Of a DNA stretch of 64,000 nt, positions 15,650 to 24,931 are shown one piece after another. A model generated the notes under the pieces. The model made no database searches. It had not been told where the DNA came from and was given only the letters and a program-made list of their open reading frames with translations. The stretch is from Marivita geojedonensis (GTDB taxonomy: Bacteria > Pseudomonadota > Alphaproteobacteria > Rhodobacterales > Rhodobacteraceae). Both the position numbers and the translations under genes were made by a program. The stretch spans positions 62,001 to 126,000 of the forward strand of contig NZ_JFKC01000003.1 of assembly GCF_002115805.1 (NCBI RefSeq). Reading direction: 5' to 3'. Positions within the stretch are counted from its first letter, which is position 1, and each line of letters begins with the position of its first letter.

Positions 15650-17149
15650 ATGGCAGAGTGCGGGATGGTCACGCAGAACGGGACGGGACATGCGCGCGCC
15701 CTGATGATCCAGGGCACCGGGTCGAATGTCGGCAAGTCGATGCTGGTCGCAGGGCTGTGCCGGGCGGCGCATCTGCGTGGTCTCTCGGTCGCGCCGTTCA
15801 AGCCGCAGAACATGTCGAACAATGCTGCCGTGACCGCCGATGGGGGCGAGATCGGTCGCGCGCAGGCGTTGCAGGCGATTGCTTGCGGGCGCGACCTGTC
15901 GGTGCATATGAATCCCGTTCTGCTCAAACCCGAAAGCGACCGGGGCTCGCAGGTCATCGTGCAGGGACAGGTGCGCGGCTGGCTGGAGGCGCGCCGCTTT
16001 CGCGAGGATCGGGGTGTGCTTCTGGACGTGGTTCTGGACAGTTTCCACGCTTTGGCCAAAACTGCGGATCTGATCCTTGTCGAAGGCGCCGGCAGCCCGG
16101 CCGAGGTGAACCTCCGGCGCGGTGACATTGCGAATATGGGCTTTGCCTGTGCGGCGGATGTGCCGGTGATCCTGGCCGGGGACATCGATCGAGGTGGGGT
16201 GATTGCGCAGATCGTCGGCACGCATAGGGTGATGACCGACGAAGATGTGGCGCAGGTTGCCGGGTTTCTGGTGAACAAGTTTCGGGGGGACGTATCCCTG
16301 TTCGACGACGGCTATCGCGCGATCGAGGATCACACCGGCTGGACCGGCTATGGCGTGCTGCCGTGGTTTGACGCCGCGCATCTGTTGCCAGCCGAGGATG
16401 CAGTCGAACTGGCCGAGACCGGGGGCGGGCAGGGGTTCCACATCGCCTGTCCGATGCTGTCTCGGATCGCCAATTTTGACGACCTCGACCCGCTCAAGGC
16501 CGAACCGAACATCCGGCTGACGATGGTACCGCCGGGACAGGCGCTGCCCGGAGATGCCGATCTGATCGTCTTGCCCGGCACCAAATCCACCCGCGCCGAT
16601 CTGGCGTTTCTCCGGGCGCAGGGCTGGGACATCGATATCGTCGCCCATCTGCGGCGCGGTGGTCGGGTCTTGGGGATTTGCGGCGGGTACCAGATGCTTG
16701 GCACCCGTATCGACGATCCCGACGGGTTGGAAGGCGAGGCGGGCACAACGCAGGGGCTGGGTCTGCTGGACGTCATCACCGAGATGCAGCCGCGCAAGAC
16801 GCTGACCCGCGTGGACGCGGTGCATGTTCCGACGGGGGCAGGCTTTGACGGCTATGAAATTCATATCGGCCAGACCAGCGGCCCGGACAGCGTGCGTCCG
16901 TTCGCCCGGATCGGAGATGCGCCCGACGGGGCCGTGTCCGGCAATGGCCGGGTGATGGGTACCTACCTTCATGGGCTTTTCGCCAATGGCGGCTTCCGGC
17001 AGGCCTTCCTTCAGCAGATGGGGCACGCCTCGGGTGGGGCGGATTACATGCGTACGGTCGAACGGACGCTGAACGACCTTGCGGCGCATATGGAGGCGCA
17101 TCTCGACATTGACGGACTGTTGGCAGCGGCGCGCCCGATCCGGGCTTAA
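15650..17149 (+). CDS. cobQ: Adenosylcobyric acid synthase (CobQ/CbiP)
   Basis: The 499-residue cytoplasmic enzyme amidates four carboxylates of adenosylcobyrinic acid a,c-diamide, using glutamine and ATP, in B12 synthesis. The N-terminal synthetase domain starts with the P-loop-like [11 protein letters not shown] (22-32). The glutamine amidotransferase domain has nucleophile Cys344 ([10 protein letters not shown]) and His441 (TYLHGLF). Full length for the family. No other cob gene is nearby, and its stop overlaps the convergent glpR end by 4 bases. The window's methylmalonyl-CoA mutase and BchE both depend on B12. Confidence 0.93.
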   Translation: MAECGMVTQNGTGHARALMIQGTGSNVGKSMLVAGLCRAAHLRGLSVAPFKPQNMSNNAAVTADGGEIGRAQALQAIACGRDLSVHMNPVLLKPESDRGSQVIVQGQVRGWLEARRFREDRGVLLDVVLDSFHALAKTADLILVEGAGSPAEVNLRRGDIANMGFACAADVPVILAGDIDRGGVIAQIVGTHRVMTDEDVAQVAGFLVNKFRGDVSLFDDGYRAIEDHTGWTGYGVLPWFDAAHLLPAEDAVELAETGGGQGFHIACPMLSRIANFDDLDPLKAEPNIRLTMVPPGQALPGDADLIVLPGTKSTRADLAFLRAQGWDIDIVAHLRRGGRVLGICGGYQMLGTRIDDPDGLEGEAGTTQGLGLLDVITEMQPRKTLTRVDAVHVPTGAGFDGYEIHIGQTSGPDSVRPFARIGDAPDGAVSGNGRVMGTYLHGLFANGGFRQAFLQQMGHASGGADYMRTVERTLNDLAAHMEAHLDIDGLLAAARPIRA

Positions 17150-17910
17150 GGCCGTGCGACCACCACTTCGGTGTCCCAGACCGCGCATTTCTCGGGCAGG
17201 TCGGCGGGCAGGGGGGCATCGGTGAACACCGTGTCGATCTCGGACAGAGACGCGATCCGGGCCGGGGCATTTCGTTTGAGCTTCGACGCATCTGCCACCA
17301 GATAGGTTTTGCGCGACTGCTGCAGGATGGCCTGGCTGACGCCCACCTCCTGAATGTCGAAATCGAGCAGATCCCCATCCGGATCGAGCGCCGAACAGCC
17401 GATGATCGCCAGATCGAACTTGAACTGCAGGATCGTGTCGGTCGCCAGTTTGCCGACCAGTCCGCCATCCGTGCGTCTCAGGTTTCCGCCCGTCACCACC
17501 ACTTCGCAATCCTGCGTTTCGGCAAGGATGTTGGCCACGTTCATGTTGTTGGTGATCACAAGCAGGTTCCGGTGATTGCGCAGTTCCCGCGCCACGGCCT
17601 CCGTGCTGGTGCCAATATTCAGGAACAGCGAGATATTGTTTGGTATCCGCGCCGCGCAGGCTTTGGCCATCGCCGTCTTGGCCCGCGCATTCAGAACTCG
17701 GCGTTCCTCGTATCCGATATTGCTGGTGCTTGACGGCAGCATCGCCCCGCCATGCACCCGTTCCAACCGGCCTTCCTCGGCCAGATCGGAGAGATCCCGT
17801 CGGATCGTCTGCAGCGTGACGCCGAAATGCTGGGCCAGTCCTTCGACCGTGACCTTTCCATCCTTCCGCGCGATTTCAAGGATATCTCGGTGGCGAAAGG
17901 CATGGGACAT
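17146..17910 (-). CDS. glpR: Glycerol-3-phosphate regulon repressor (GlpR, DeoR family)
   Basis: The 254-residue protein begins [20 protein letters not shown] and has a DeoR winged helix with [19 protein letters not shown] (about 22-40). The sugar-phosphate sensor domain includes [16 protein letters not shown] and [16 protein letters not shown], and then [17 protein letters not shown]. The start at 17910 is preferred over the longer frame to 18003, whose extra residues are not DeoR-like. It is divergent from glpD, and a tandem direct repeat lies upstream of glpD. GlpR releases DNA when glycerol 3-phosphate binds; assignment to this regulon rests on the glpD adjacency. Confidence 0.88.
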   Translation of the reverse strand: MSHAFRHRDILEIARKDGKVTVEGLAQHFGVTLQTIRRDLSDLAEEGRLERVHGGAMLPSSTSNIGYEERRVLNARAKTAMAKACAARIPNNISLFLNIGTSTEAVARELRNHRNLLVITNNMNVANILAETQDCEVVVTGGNLRRTDGGLVGKLATDTILQFKFDLAIIGCSALDPDGDLLDFDIQEVGVSQAILQQSRKTYLVADASKLKRNAPARIASLSEIDTVFTDAPLPADLPEKCAVWDTEVVVARP

Positions 17911-18052
17911 GGGCAGTCTCGGTCTGGTCTTTTGGGGCTGTCGCTGCGGCGGGTCCGGTATGATACCTGCGGCAGACGCCGGTTTTCCGATCATAGCGGG
18001 CATTTGCCCTGAAAACCTAATGTCAAATTCCGTTTGTATTCAAATGGATGCG

Positions 18053-18111
18053 CAAAAGCGAACAAAAGCGAAAAAAATCGCCTTGCATGGCTCCGTGCTG
18101 GCGCGCATAAA
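18053..18111 (+). promoter_or_regulatory. glpD promoter with tandem GlpR-type operator
   Basis: CAAAAGCGAA occurs twice with no spacer (18053-18062 and 18063-18072), a perfect direct repeat at one helical turn, as seen for DeoR-family targets. A candidate promoter follows: TTGCAT (18083-18088), a 17-base spacer and CATAAA (18106-18111), 35 bases before the glpD start. Confidence 0.6.
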
Positions 18112-18146
18112 CTGGGCGCGGTTTCGGAGCCTTGGGAGGTGGTGCG

Positions 18147-19742
18147 GTGATCGACCGGAATGTCGAGCCAACGGATCTTTTCATCATCGGAGGCGGCATC
18201 AACGGCTGCGGTATTGCGCGCGATGCGGCTGGTCGAGGATTGTCCGTGACGCTGGCTGAAATGAACGATCTCGCGTCTGCGACGTCTTCTGCGTCGACCA
18301 AGCTGTTTCATGGCGGTCTGCGCTATCTCGAATACTTTGAATTCCGTCTGGTGCGCGAAGCGTTGGTGGAACGCGAAGTTCTGCTGCGGGCCATGCCGCA
18401 TATCAGCTGGCCGATGAGATTTGTTCTGCCTTATCATAAGGATATGCGGTTCGAGTCCGATACGCCTACGTCGCGCCTTCTGAGCTATGCCATGCCGTGG
18501 ATGAAGGGGCGTCGACCGACGTGGCTGATCCGTCTGGGGTTGTTCCTTTATGATCATCTGGGTGGACGCAGAATTCTGCCGGGAACATCTACCCTCGACC
18601 TGCATGGCCGTCCGGAAGGCGCACCGTTGGAGGATCGCTTTGCCAAGGCCTACGAATATTCTGATTGCTGGGTCGAGGATTCCCGCCTTGTGGTTCTGAA
18701 CGCCCGCGATGCCGAAGCACGGGGAGCCACCATTCTGCCGCGCACCAAGGTTGTCTCAGCGGCGCGGGAGGGCGGTCTCTGGCGCATAGAAACGCAAAAT
18801 TCCGAAAGCAATCAAACCCATGTGCATCATGCGAAGATGCTGGTGAATGCCGGTGGTCCGTGGGTCGGTGACATCATCCAGACCAAGGTGCGGCTGAATT
18901 CGAAAGAGGGTGTGCGCCTTGTGCGCGGGTCGCACATTGTGACCCGCAGGCTCTATGATCACGACAAGTGCTACTTTTTCCAGGGCACCGATGGCCGGAT
19001 CATCTTTGCCATTCCCTATGAGACCGATTTCACCCTGATCGGCACCACTGACGCAGAGCATGACGATCCGTCGAACAAACCGGTCTGCACACCGCAGGAG
19101 CAAGGCTACCTGCTGAATTTCGCAAATCAGTATTTCAAGCAGAATCTGTCTGACGCCGATGTGGTCTGGACCTATTCCGGCGTCCGTCCGCTTTATGACG
19201 ACGGGGCCAGCAGCGCGACGGCGGCGACGCGCGATTACACGCTCAAGGTCGATGCCGATGGCGGTGCGCCTGTGCTGAATATCTTCGGTGGCAAGATCAC
19301 GACCTATCGCCGTCTGGCCGAAAGCGCACTTGAGAAGATCGCAGAGCATCTGCCCAACGTGAAAGGGCCGTGGACTGCCGGAGTGCCGCTGCCCGGTGGC
19401 GACTTTGCTGTCGATGGGTTCGATGCGCTGGTCGCGGATGTGCAGAACCGCTTCCCTTTCCTTGACCGGTTCTGGGCGCGCCGGCTTGTGCGTGCCTACG
19501 GAACCGAGGCTGTCGGGATGCTCGGCTCCGCGCGCGAAGCGGCGGATCTGGGTCAGGACTTCGGTGCGACTCTGACGGAAACCGAGGTCCGCTGGCTCAT
19601 GGAGAACGAATACGCCCATACCGCAGAGGATGTGGTCTGGCGTCGCAACAAGCTCGGTCTCAGACTAAGCACGGAACAGATCCAGGCACTGGACATTTGG
19701 ATGGCCAAGCACCTGCGCACGCTGTCCAAAGCCGCAGAATAG
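18147..19742 (+). CDS. glpD: Aerobic glycerol-3-phosphate dehydrogenase (GlpD)
   Basis: The 531-residue FAD enzyme oxidises sn-glycerol 3-phosphate to dihydroxyacetone phosphate at the inner membrane and passes electrons to quinone. The FAD-binding GGGINGCGIARDAAGRG is near residue 18. Also visible are TSSASTKLFHGGLRYLE (about 46-62), a VYSGVRPL-like motif (TYSGVRPLYDDG) and NIFGGKITTYRRLAE. GTG 18147 is chosen because GGGAGG (18134-18139) sits 7 bases upstream; a TTG at 18132 is in frame but would include that site. A C-terminal helical domain follows. It is probably repressed by the divergent glpR. Confidence 0.93.
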   Translation: MIDRNVEPTDLFIIGGGINGCGIARDAAGRGLSVTLAEMNDLASATSSASTKLFHGGLRYLEYFEFRLVREALVEREVLLRAMPHISWPMRFVLPYHKDMRFESDTPTSRLLSYAMPWMKGRRPTWLIRLGLFLYDHLGGRRILPGTSTLDLHGRPEGAPLEDRFAKAYEYSDCWVEDSRLVVLNARDAEARGATILPRTKVVSAAREGGLWRIETQNSESNQTHVHHAKMLVNAGGPWVGDIIQTKVRLNSKEGVRLVRGSHIVTRRLYDHDKCYFFQGTDGRIIFAIPYETDFTLIGTTDAEHDDPSNKPVCTPQEQGYLLNFANQYFKQNLSDADVVWTYSGVRPLYDDGASSATAATRDYTLKVDADGGAPVLNIFGGKITTYRRLAESALEKIAEHLPNVKGPWTAGVPLPGGDFAVDGFDALVADVQNRFPFLDRFWARRLVRAYGTEAVGMLGSAREAADLGQDFGATLTETEVRWLMENEYAHTAEDVVWRRNKLGLRLSTEQIQALDIWMAKHLRTLSKAAE

Positions 19743-19914
19743 GGAAACCGGTTTGACGAGACACCATGACCACCGGGATGGATGGCAGCTTTGGAGGATG
19801 CGCTGATCCGGTCTCGGCAGTCGGCTAAGGACAGGATGGCTCTTGGGCTTGACCCTAGGACCTCGGACCGTAGAGATCATCGGGACACGCCCGGTGACGA
19901 CCACAAAACAAATT

Positions 19915-19941
19915 GGGCCATCCGGTAGCATCGGGTGGTCC
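19915..19941 (+). promoter_or_regulatory. Hairpin in the glpK leader
   Basis: In the 228-base gap between glpD and glpK, bases 19915-19923 pair with 19933-19941 (9 bp including two G-U) around a 9-base loop. It lies 29 bases before the glpK start. No T-tract follows; it may affect translation or RNA stability. Confidence 0.3.
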
Positions 19942-19970
19942 TTTGAGCCAAAAAGGGAGGCCCGCCGCAC

Positions 19971-21461
19971 ATGACCCATATCCTTGCCATCGACCAGGGC
20001 ACGACCTCGACGCGCGCCATCCTGTTTGATGAGACCCTCAGCGTCGTTGCTTCGGCGCAGGAAGAATTCACCCAGCACTATCCGCAAAGCGGTTGGGTCG
20101 AGCATGACCCCTCGGACCTGTGGTCGACCACCGCCGCCACCTGCCGTGCGGCCATCGAAAAGGCGGGCGGCGGCACCGCAGATATCGCGGCCATCGGGAT
20201 TACGAACCAGCGGGAAACCACGCTGGTCTGGGATCGCAAGACCGGGAAGCCGGTGTTCAACGCCATCGTCTGGCAGGACCGCCGGACCTCCGAGTTATGC
20301 AAGGGGCTCAAGGCCGAAGGGTTCGAAGGGGTCGTAACCGACCGCACCGGCCTGCTGCTCGACCCCTATTTCAGCGGCACAAAACTGGCCTGGATTCTCG
20401 ACAATGTGGACGGCGTGCGCGCACGCGCCGAAGCAGGCGAACTGGCCTTTGGCACCGTCGATACCTGGCTTGTGTGGAACCTGACGGGGGGCAAGGTCCA
20501 TGTCACCGACGCCACCAACGCCGCCCGCACGATGCTCTACGATATCCGCAAAGGCCGCTGGTCGAGAACCATCTGCGACAAGCTGGGCATCCCGATGTCG
20601 CTGTTGCCCGAGGTCAAGGATTGCGCCGCCGATTTCGGCGAAACCCGTCCCGATCTTTTCGGCCGCGCCATCCCGATCTGCGGCATCGCGGGCGATCAGC
20701 AGGCAGCAACCGTGGGGCAGGCCTGTTTCAAGCCGGGGATGCTGAAATCTACCTACGGCACCGGCTGCTTCGCGCTGCTCAACACGGGCGACACGCCTGT
20801 GACCTCGACCAACCGACTGCTGACGACGATCGCGTATCAGTTGGATGGCAAACCCACCTACGCGCTTGAAGGGTCGATCTTCATCGCGGGGGCGGTCGTG
20901 CAATGGCTGCGCGACGGGCTCAAGATCATCCGCGAGGCAAAAGAGACCCAGCCACTTGCCGAAAAAGCCGACGACACGCAGGACGTGGTGCTTGTGCCCG
21001 CGTTCACCGGCCTCGGCGCACCCTATTGGAACGCCGAATGCCGTGGCGCGATCTTTGGCCTGACCCGCAATTCCGGGCCAGAGGAATTCGCCCGTGCCGC
21101 GCTGGAAAGCGTCGGCTACCAGACCCGCGATCTGCTGGAGGCGATGAAGGCCGATTGGTCCGGCCAGTCAGAAACCGCTTTGCGTGTTGATGGCGGAATG
21201 AGCGCGTCCGATTGGACCATGCAGTTCCTGTCCGACATCATCGACGCCCCCGTGGAGCGCCCCAAGGTGCTGGAAACCACCGCGATGGGCGCGGCGTGGC
21301 TCGCGGGCTACAAGGCCGGTGTATTGCCCGACATGGAGGCCTTTGCCGCGCAATGGGCGGTCGACGGCCGGTTTGAGCCGGACATGGCGGCCGATGTGCG
21401 CGAGCGGAAATACGGCGCGTGGAAGCGCGCGATTGACGCGACCATCGGGTTTGCGGGGTAG
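19971..21461 (+). CDS. glpK: Glycerol kinase (GlpK)
   Basis: This 496-residue FGGY-family kinase makes glycerol 3-phosphate from glycerol and ATP in the cytoplasm. The N-terminal phosphate-binding sequence is [15 protein letters not shown]. Other conserved parts are [61 protein letters not shown] and the C-terminal [23 protein letters not shown] precedes the ATG. No glpF facilitator or ugp transporter gene is nearby. Base usage in glpK is visibly more GC-skewed than in glpD, although they belong to one pathway. Confidence 0.95.
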   Translation: MTHILAIDQGTTSTRAILFDETLSVVASAQEEFTQHYPQSGWVEHDPSDLWSTTAATCRAAIEKAGGGTADIAAIGITNQRETTLVWDRKTGKPVFNAIVWQDRRTSELCKGLKAEGFEGVVTDRTGLLLDPYFSGTKLAWILDNVDGVRARAEAGELAFGTVDTWLVWNLTGGKVHVTDATNAARTMLYDIRKGRWSRTICDKLGIPMSLLPEVKDCAADFGETRPDLFGRAIPICGIAGDQQAATVGQACFKPGMLKSTYGTGCFALLNTGDTPVTSTNRLLTTIAYQLDGKPTYALEGSIFIAGAVVQWLRDGLKIIREAKETQPLAEKADDTQDVVLVPAFTGLGAPYWNAECRGAIFGLTRNSGPEEFARAALESVGYQTRDLLEAMKADWSGQSETALRVDGGMSASDWTMQFLSDIIDAPVERPKVLETTAMGAAWLAGYKAGVLPDMEAFAAQWAVDGRFEPDMAADVRERKYGAWKRAIDATIGFAG

Positions 21462-21514
21462 GGCGCTCGGTCCAATCCGGCCAGCCTGGCGGTACGCCGG
21501 GCCGCGTCCCTCGC

Positions 21515-22504
21515 TCACCCCACCTTCAGCACAATCTTCCCGATATGGGTCGACCCTTCCATCCGCGCATGGGCCTTCGCGGCATCCGCGAGGGCAAACT
21601 CGCTGTCCATCACCGGCGCAATGCGGCCTGAGGCCAGATGCGGCCAGACTTCTTTCTCAAGGTCGTGGGCGATGGCGGCTTTGGCGGCGACCGACTGCGG
21701 GCGCAGGGTCGATCCGGTCAGTGTCAGCCTTCGGGTCATCATCTGCACGAAATTCATTTCGACCTTCGGCCCTTGCAGGAACGCGATCTGCACCAGCCGC
21801 CCATCATCGGCCAGCGCCTTGACGTTGCGCGGCAGGTAATCCCCGCCCACCATGTCGAGGATCACATCCGCACCGCCCATCGCGCGCATCGCATCGACGA
21901 AATCCACCTCTCGGTAGTTCCACGCCGCCTCGGCCCCCAGCGCCAGACAGGCGTTGCACTTGTCCGCAGATCCGGCGGTGGTGAACACCCGCGCGCCGCG
22001 CAGGGCCGCCAGTTGGATCGCGGTGGTGCCGATTCCGGACGATCCACCATGCACCAAGAACCGCTCGCCCGCCTGCAGCGCACCGCGCCGGAACACATTT
22101 GACCAAACGGTAAAATATGTCTCGCAGAGTGCCGCCGCCTGATCCATCGGCATGCTCTCGGGCACCGGCAGCGCGTGATCGGCATCGGTGGTGACGTATT
22201 CCGCATAGCCGCCCCCGGGAAGCAGCGCCGTCACCGCGTCCCCCACGGTCCAGCGCGCCACATCCGGTCCAACCGCCGCCACGATGCCAGCGGCCTCAAG
22301 CCCGGGCAGGGGCGAGGCATCGGGCGGAGGGTTGTAGAGTCCCGCGCGTTGCAGCGCATCGGGCCGATTGACCCCGGCATAGGCGACCTTGATCAGGATC
22401 TCACCCGCCTTGGGGACGGGCACGGGAACTGTCACAGGCTGCAAGACCTCAGGCCCGCCATGGGTGGTGATCTCGACAGCGGTCATGGAGGTGGGAAGCG
22501 TCAT
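21515..22504 (-). CDS. NAD(P)H:quinone oxidoreductase, PIG3 family (zinc-free MDR)
   Basis: The 329-residue medium-chain reductase lacks zinc-binding cysteines. It has the quinone-oxidoreductase N-terminus (GEILIKVAYAGVNRPDALQRAG), a Rossmann motif VHGGSSGIGTTAIQLAA, and ends AHARMEGSTHIGKIVLKVG, which is typical of PIG3-type enzymes. These reduce quinones with NADPH. The start at 22504 (MTLPTS) is chosen; an in-frame ATG 18 bases further in (MTAVEIT) is also possible. It converges on glpK and stands alone. Confidence 0.88.
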   Translation of the reverse strand: MTLPTSMTAVEITTHGGPEVLQPVTVPVPVPKAGEILIKVAYAGVNRPDALQRAGLYNPPPDASPLPGLEAAGIVAAVGPDVARWTVGDAVTALLPGGGYAEYVTTDADHALPVPESMPMDQAAALCETYFTVWSNVFRRGALQAGERFLVHGGSSGIGTTAIQLAALRGARVFTTAGSADKCNACLALGAEAAWNYREVDFVDAMRAMGGADVILDMVGGDYLPRNVKALADDGRLVQIAFLQGPKVEMNFVQMMTRRLTLTGSTLRPQSVAAKAAIAHDLEKEVWPHLASGRIAPVMDSEFALADAAKAHARMEGSTHIGKIVLKVG

Positions 22505-22728
22505 GGCGGTACGGGCTCCTGTCTGTTGGCCTTCCTTGTGTCGCAGATTGCGGGCGCTCTGCAAGTCCACGGAACAGAGTTTCCGTCAGTCCGCTGAAAC
22601 CGAAATGCTGTTCTTCGGAAGGACGGCGAACCGCGTGCGAACGTTCTTTCACATACACCAACAGTTGTGAGGTGCTCCGCGATGCCCTAATCCTGTGCGC
22701 AACCAAACAGTTCCAAGGGGAGAGAACC

Positions 22729-24018
22729 ATGACTGACGGACCGAGCTACGGTTTCGACACGCTTCAAATCCACGCCGGCGCGCGGCCCGATCCGGCCACC
22801 GGCGCTCGGCAGGTGCCGATCTACCAGACAACCGCTTACGTGTTCCGCGATGCCGATCACGCGGCGGCGCTCTTCAACCTTCAGGAAGTGGGCTACATCT
22901 ACTCCCGTCTGACCAACCCGACCGTCGCAGCGCTGCAGGAGCGGCTCGCAACGCTGGAAGGCGGTGTGGGCGCGGTCTGCTGTTCTTCGGGTCACGCGGC
23001 ACAGATCATGGCGCTGTTCCCGCTGATGGGTCCGGGCAAGAACATCGTCGCTTCGACCCGTCTTTACGGCGGTACGGTCACGCAGTTCAGCCAGACGATC
23101 AAACGCTTCGGCTGGTCCGCGACCTTTGTCGATTTCGACGATCTTGATGCGGTGAAAGCGGCAATCAACGACGACACCCGCGCGGTGTTCTGCGAATCCA
23201 TCGCCAACCCCGGCGGCTACATCACCGATCTCGATGCGATCTCGGCCATCTCCGACGCGGCTGGCATCCCGCTCATCGTCGACAACACCTCGGCCACGCC
23301 GTATCTCTGTCGCCCGATCGAACATGGCGCCACACTGGTGGTGCATTCGATGACCAAGTACCTGACCGGCAACGGCACGGTCACAGGTGGCGTCGTGGTG
23401 GACAGCGGCAAGTTCGACTGGTCCGCCTCTGACAAGTTTCCGTCGCTCAGCGCGCCGGAACCGGCCTATCACGGGCTCAAATTCCACGAGACCTTCGGTC
23501 CGCTCGCCTTCACCTTCCACGGCATCGCCATCGGTCTGCGCGACCTCGGCATGACGCTGAACCCGCAGGCGGCGCATTACACGCTGATGGGGATCGAGAC
23601 CCTGTCGCTGCGGATGCAGAAGCACGTCGAGAACGCGATGGAAGTGGCAGGCTGGCTTGAAACTCATGACGCGGTCGAAGCTGTGACCTATGCGGGTCTG
23701 CCATCGTCGCCTTACAATGACCGCGTGGCGCGCATCTGCCCGAAAGGGGCAGGCGGCCTGTTCACGGTCAAACTGAAAGGTGGCTATGACGCCTGTGTGA
23801 AGTTCGTCGACTCGCTCGAGATCTTCAGCCATGTGGCCAATCTTGGCGATACGCGGAGCCTTGTGATCCACTCGGCCTCCACCACACACCGTCAGCTGAC
23901 GCCAGAGCAGCAGGAAGCGGCGGGCGCAGGCCCCAGCGTCGTGCGGATTTCCATCGGCATCGAAGACCCGGCTGACCTGATCGCGGATTTGAATCAGGCG
24001 CTGAACGCAGCCAGGTAA
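22729..24018 (+). CDS. metY: O-acetylhomoserine sulfhydrylase (MetY)
   Basis: This 429-residue PLP enzyme of the Cys/Met metabolism family makes homocysteine from O-acetylhomoserine and sulfide. It starts MTDGPSYGFDTLQIHAGARPD, has YSRLTNPT near residue 55, and the PLP-lysine region VHSMTKYLTGNGTVTGG. The C-terminus has SLVIHSASTTHRQLT. The GGGGAGAG ribosome site fixes the start at 22729; the longer frame from 22672 lies in the leader. The 224-base gap upstream was checked for SAM-II or SAM/SAH riboswitch motifs without a convincing match. Confidence 0.93.
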   Translation: MTDGPSYGFDTLQIHAGARPDPATGARQVPIYQTTAYVFRDADHAAALFNLQEVGYIYSRLTNPTVAALQERLATLEGGVGAVCCSSGHAAQIMALFPLMGPGKNIVASTRLYGGTVTQFSQTIKRFGWSATFVDFDDLDAVKAAINDDTRAVFCESIANPGGYITDLDAISAISDAAGIPLIVDNTSATPYLCRPIEHGATLVVHSMTKYLTGNGTVTGGVVVDSGKFDWSASDKFPSLSAPEPAYHGLKFHETFGPLAFTFHGIAIGLRDLGMTLNPQAAHYTLMGIETLSLRMQKHVENAMEVAGWLETHDAVEAVTYAGLPSSPYNDRVARICPKGAGGLFTVKLKGGYDACVKFVDSLEIFSHVANLGDTRSLVIHSASTTHRQLTPEQQEAAGAGPSVVRISIGIEDPADLIADLNQALNAAR

Positions 24019-24023
24019 GGCGG

Positions 24024-24088
24024 AAGGCCCTTCTAGGGGCCTTTCCCACAGTTTCGAAAGTGCGGCAAGCCCGTTCGAACGGGCTTGC
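24024..24088. terminator. Pair of terminator hairpins between convergent metY and the MBL hydrolase
   Basis: AAGGCCC (24024-24030) pairs with GGGCCTT (24037-24043). Then GCAAGCCCGT (24065-24074) pairs with ACGGGCTTGC (24079-24088) around TCGA, a perfect 24-base palindrome. T-tracts are short, so efficiency is uncertain, but their position between two convergent stops supports termination in both directions. Confidence 0.6.
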
Positions 24089-24097
24089 AACTCAGCC

Positions 24098-24790
24098 TCA
24101 AAGGCTGATCGGCTGCATCACCTCAGGCTCGATGACCTCCACATCCGGCAGGCTGGCCTTCAGAACGTCCGCAGTCTGCTCCAGCAGCGGGAATGTGCGG
24201 TAGTGGCAGGGGATGACCGTTTTGAAATTGAAGTACCGCTTGGCCGCATAGGCCGCGCCTGCCATGTCCATGGTGAAGTGACCCCCTGCGGACAGGATGC
24301 CGATGTCCGGTTGGTAGTAATCCCCGATCCAGTCCATATCGGCCATGATCGCCGTATCGCCGGACAGGTAGATCGTGTGCCCATCCCCGTTGATGATGAA
24401 CCCGGTCTCCATCCCCATGTAGACGGGGCGTTCATCGACAACCATGGATGAAGAATGAGATGCGGGGACCATGCTCACGGTCACGTTGCCAAAGCTCAGT
24501 GTGCCGCCCTTGTTGAAGCCGGCCCCTTCGACAGCTCCCTGTCCGAAAAGGTAGTTCGCCAGTTCGTAGATTGCGCTGACCGGCGCGCCGGTCTTTTTCG
24601 AAATTTCCACCACATCGGTCGTGTGATCGAAATGCCCGTGTGTGACGAGGATCTGCGTCGCCCCGGCGATGGCGGCCTCGTGATCCTGCCCTTCCATCAT
24701 CGGATTGCCGTTCAGCCACGGATCGACCAGCAGAATCTGGTCGCCAATCTCGATCCGGAACGATCCGTGTCCAAGCCAAATGATGTTCAT
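24098..24790 (-). CDS. Metal-dependent hydrolase of the metallo-beta-lactamase fold (UPF0173/YtkL-like)
   Basis: The 230-residue protein begins MNIIWLGHGSFRIEI, the UPF0173 signature. It carries the metal-binding HGHFDHT (about residues 51-57), ASHSSS (about 110), LSGDTA (about 143) and a late CHYRTFP. These place it with L-ascorbate-6-phosphate lactonase-like MBL hydrolases; the true substrate is unknown. AGGAGG lies 6 bases before ATG 24790, ruling out the longer start at 24817. It is divergent from bchE, and the bchE regulatory sites lie 73-123 bases from its start. Confidence 0.9.
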   Translation of the reverse strand: MNIIWLGHGSFRIEIGDQILLVDPWLNGNPMMEGQDHEAAIAGATQILVTHGHFDHTTDVVEISKKTGAPVSAIYELANYLFGQGAVEGAGFNKGGTLSFGNVTVSMVPASHSSSMVVDERPVYMGMETGFIINGDGHTIYLSGDTAIMADMDWIGDYYQPDIGILSAGGHFTMDMAGAAYAAKRYFNFKTVIPCHYRTFPLLEQTADVLKASLPDVEVIEPEVMQPISL

Positions 24791-24862
24791 GTCCTGTCCT
24801 CCTGACTCCCTGTGCATCGCAGGCTAGCACAGCGCGCGCGAGGTGAAAGAGGGCGGCGTATT

Positions 24863-24876
24863 TTGATCTATGTCAA
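24863..24876. promoter_or_regulatory. FNR/FnrL-type binding site upstream of bchE
   Basis: TTGATCTATGTCAA matches the FNR consensus TTGAT-N4-ATCAA at nine of ten defined positions. In Rhodobacter species FnrL activates bchE under low oxygen, so the match is where it should be. Confidence 0.75.
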
Positions 24877-24895
24877 TTTAAAATGACGCCAATAC

Positions 24896-24913
24896 TGTCA
24901 GGATAAGTTTACA
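24896..24913. promoter_or_regulatory. PpsR/CrtJ-type binding site upstream of bchE
   Basis: TGT (24896-24898), 12 bases, then ACA (24911-24913) gives the exact TGT-N12-ACA consensus of the aerobic photosynthesis repressor CrtJ/PpsR. A near copy, TGT-N12-ACG, lies at 24871-24888 and overlaps the FNR-like box. Both are just upstream of the GGGGAGAG ribosome site of bchE. Confidence 0.7.
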
Positions 24914-24931
24914 CATACGGGGAGAGTCGCC

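Noticed and set aside
15647-17509. 620-codon minus-strand frame opposite cobQ and into glpR
   Set aside because: Overlaps two real genes and shows no coherent protein family.
19743-19970. Short frames in the glpD-glpK gap
   Set aside because: No ribosome site or recognisable sequence; only a weak hairpin is visible.
22571-22728. Possible SAM-type riboswitch in the metY leader
   Set aside because: The leader was compared by eye with SAM-II and SAM/SAH consensus features. The conserved core nucleotides are not present in order. A covariance-model search would be decisive.
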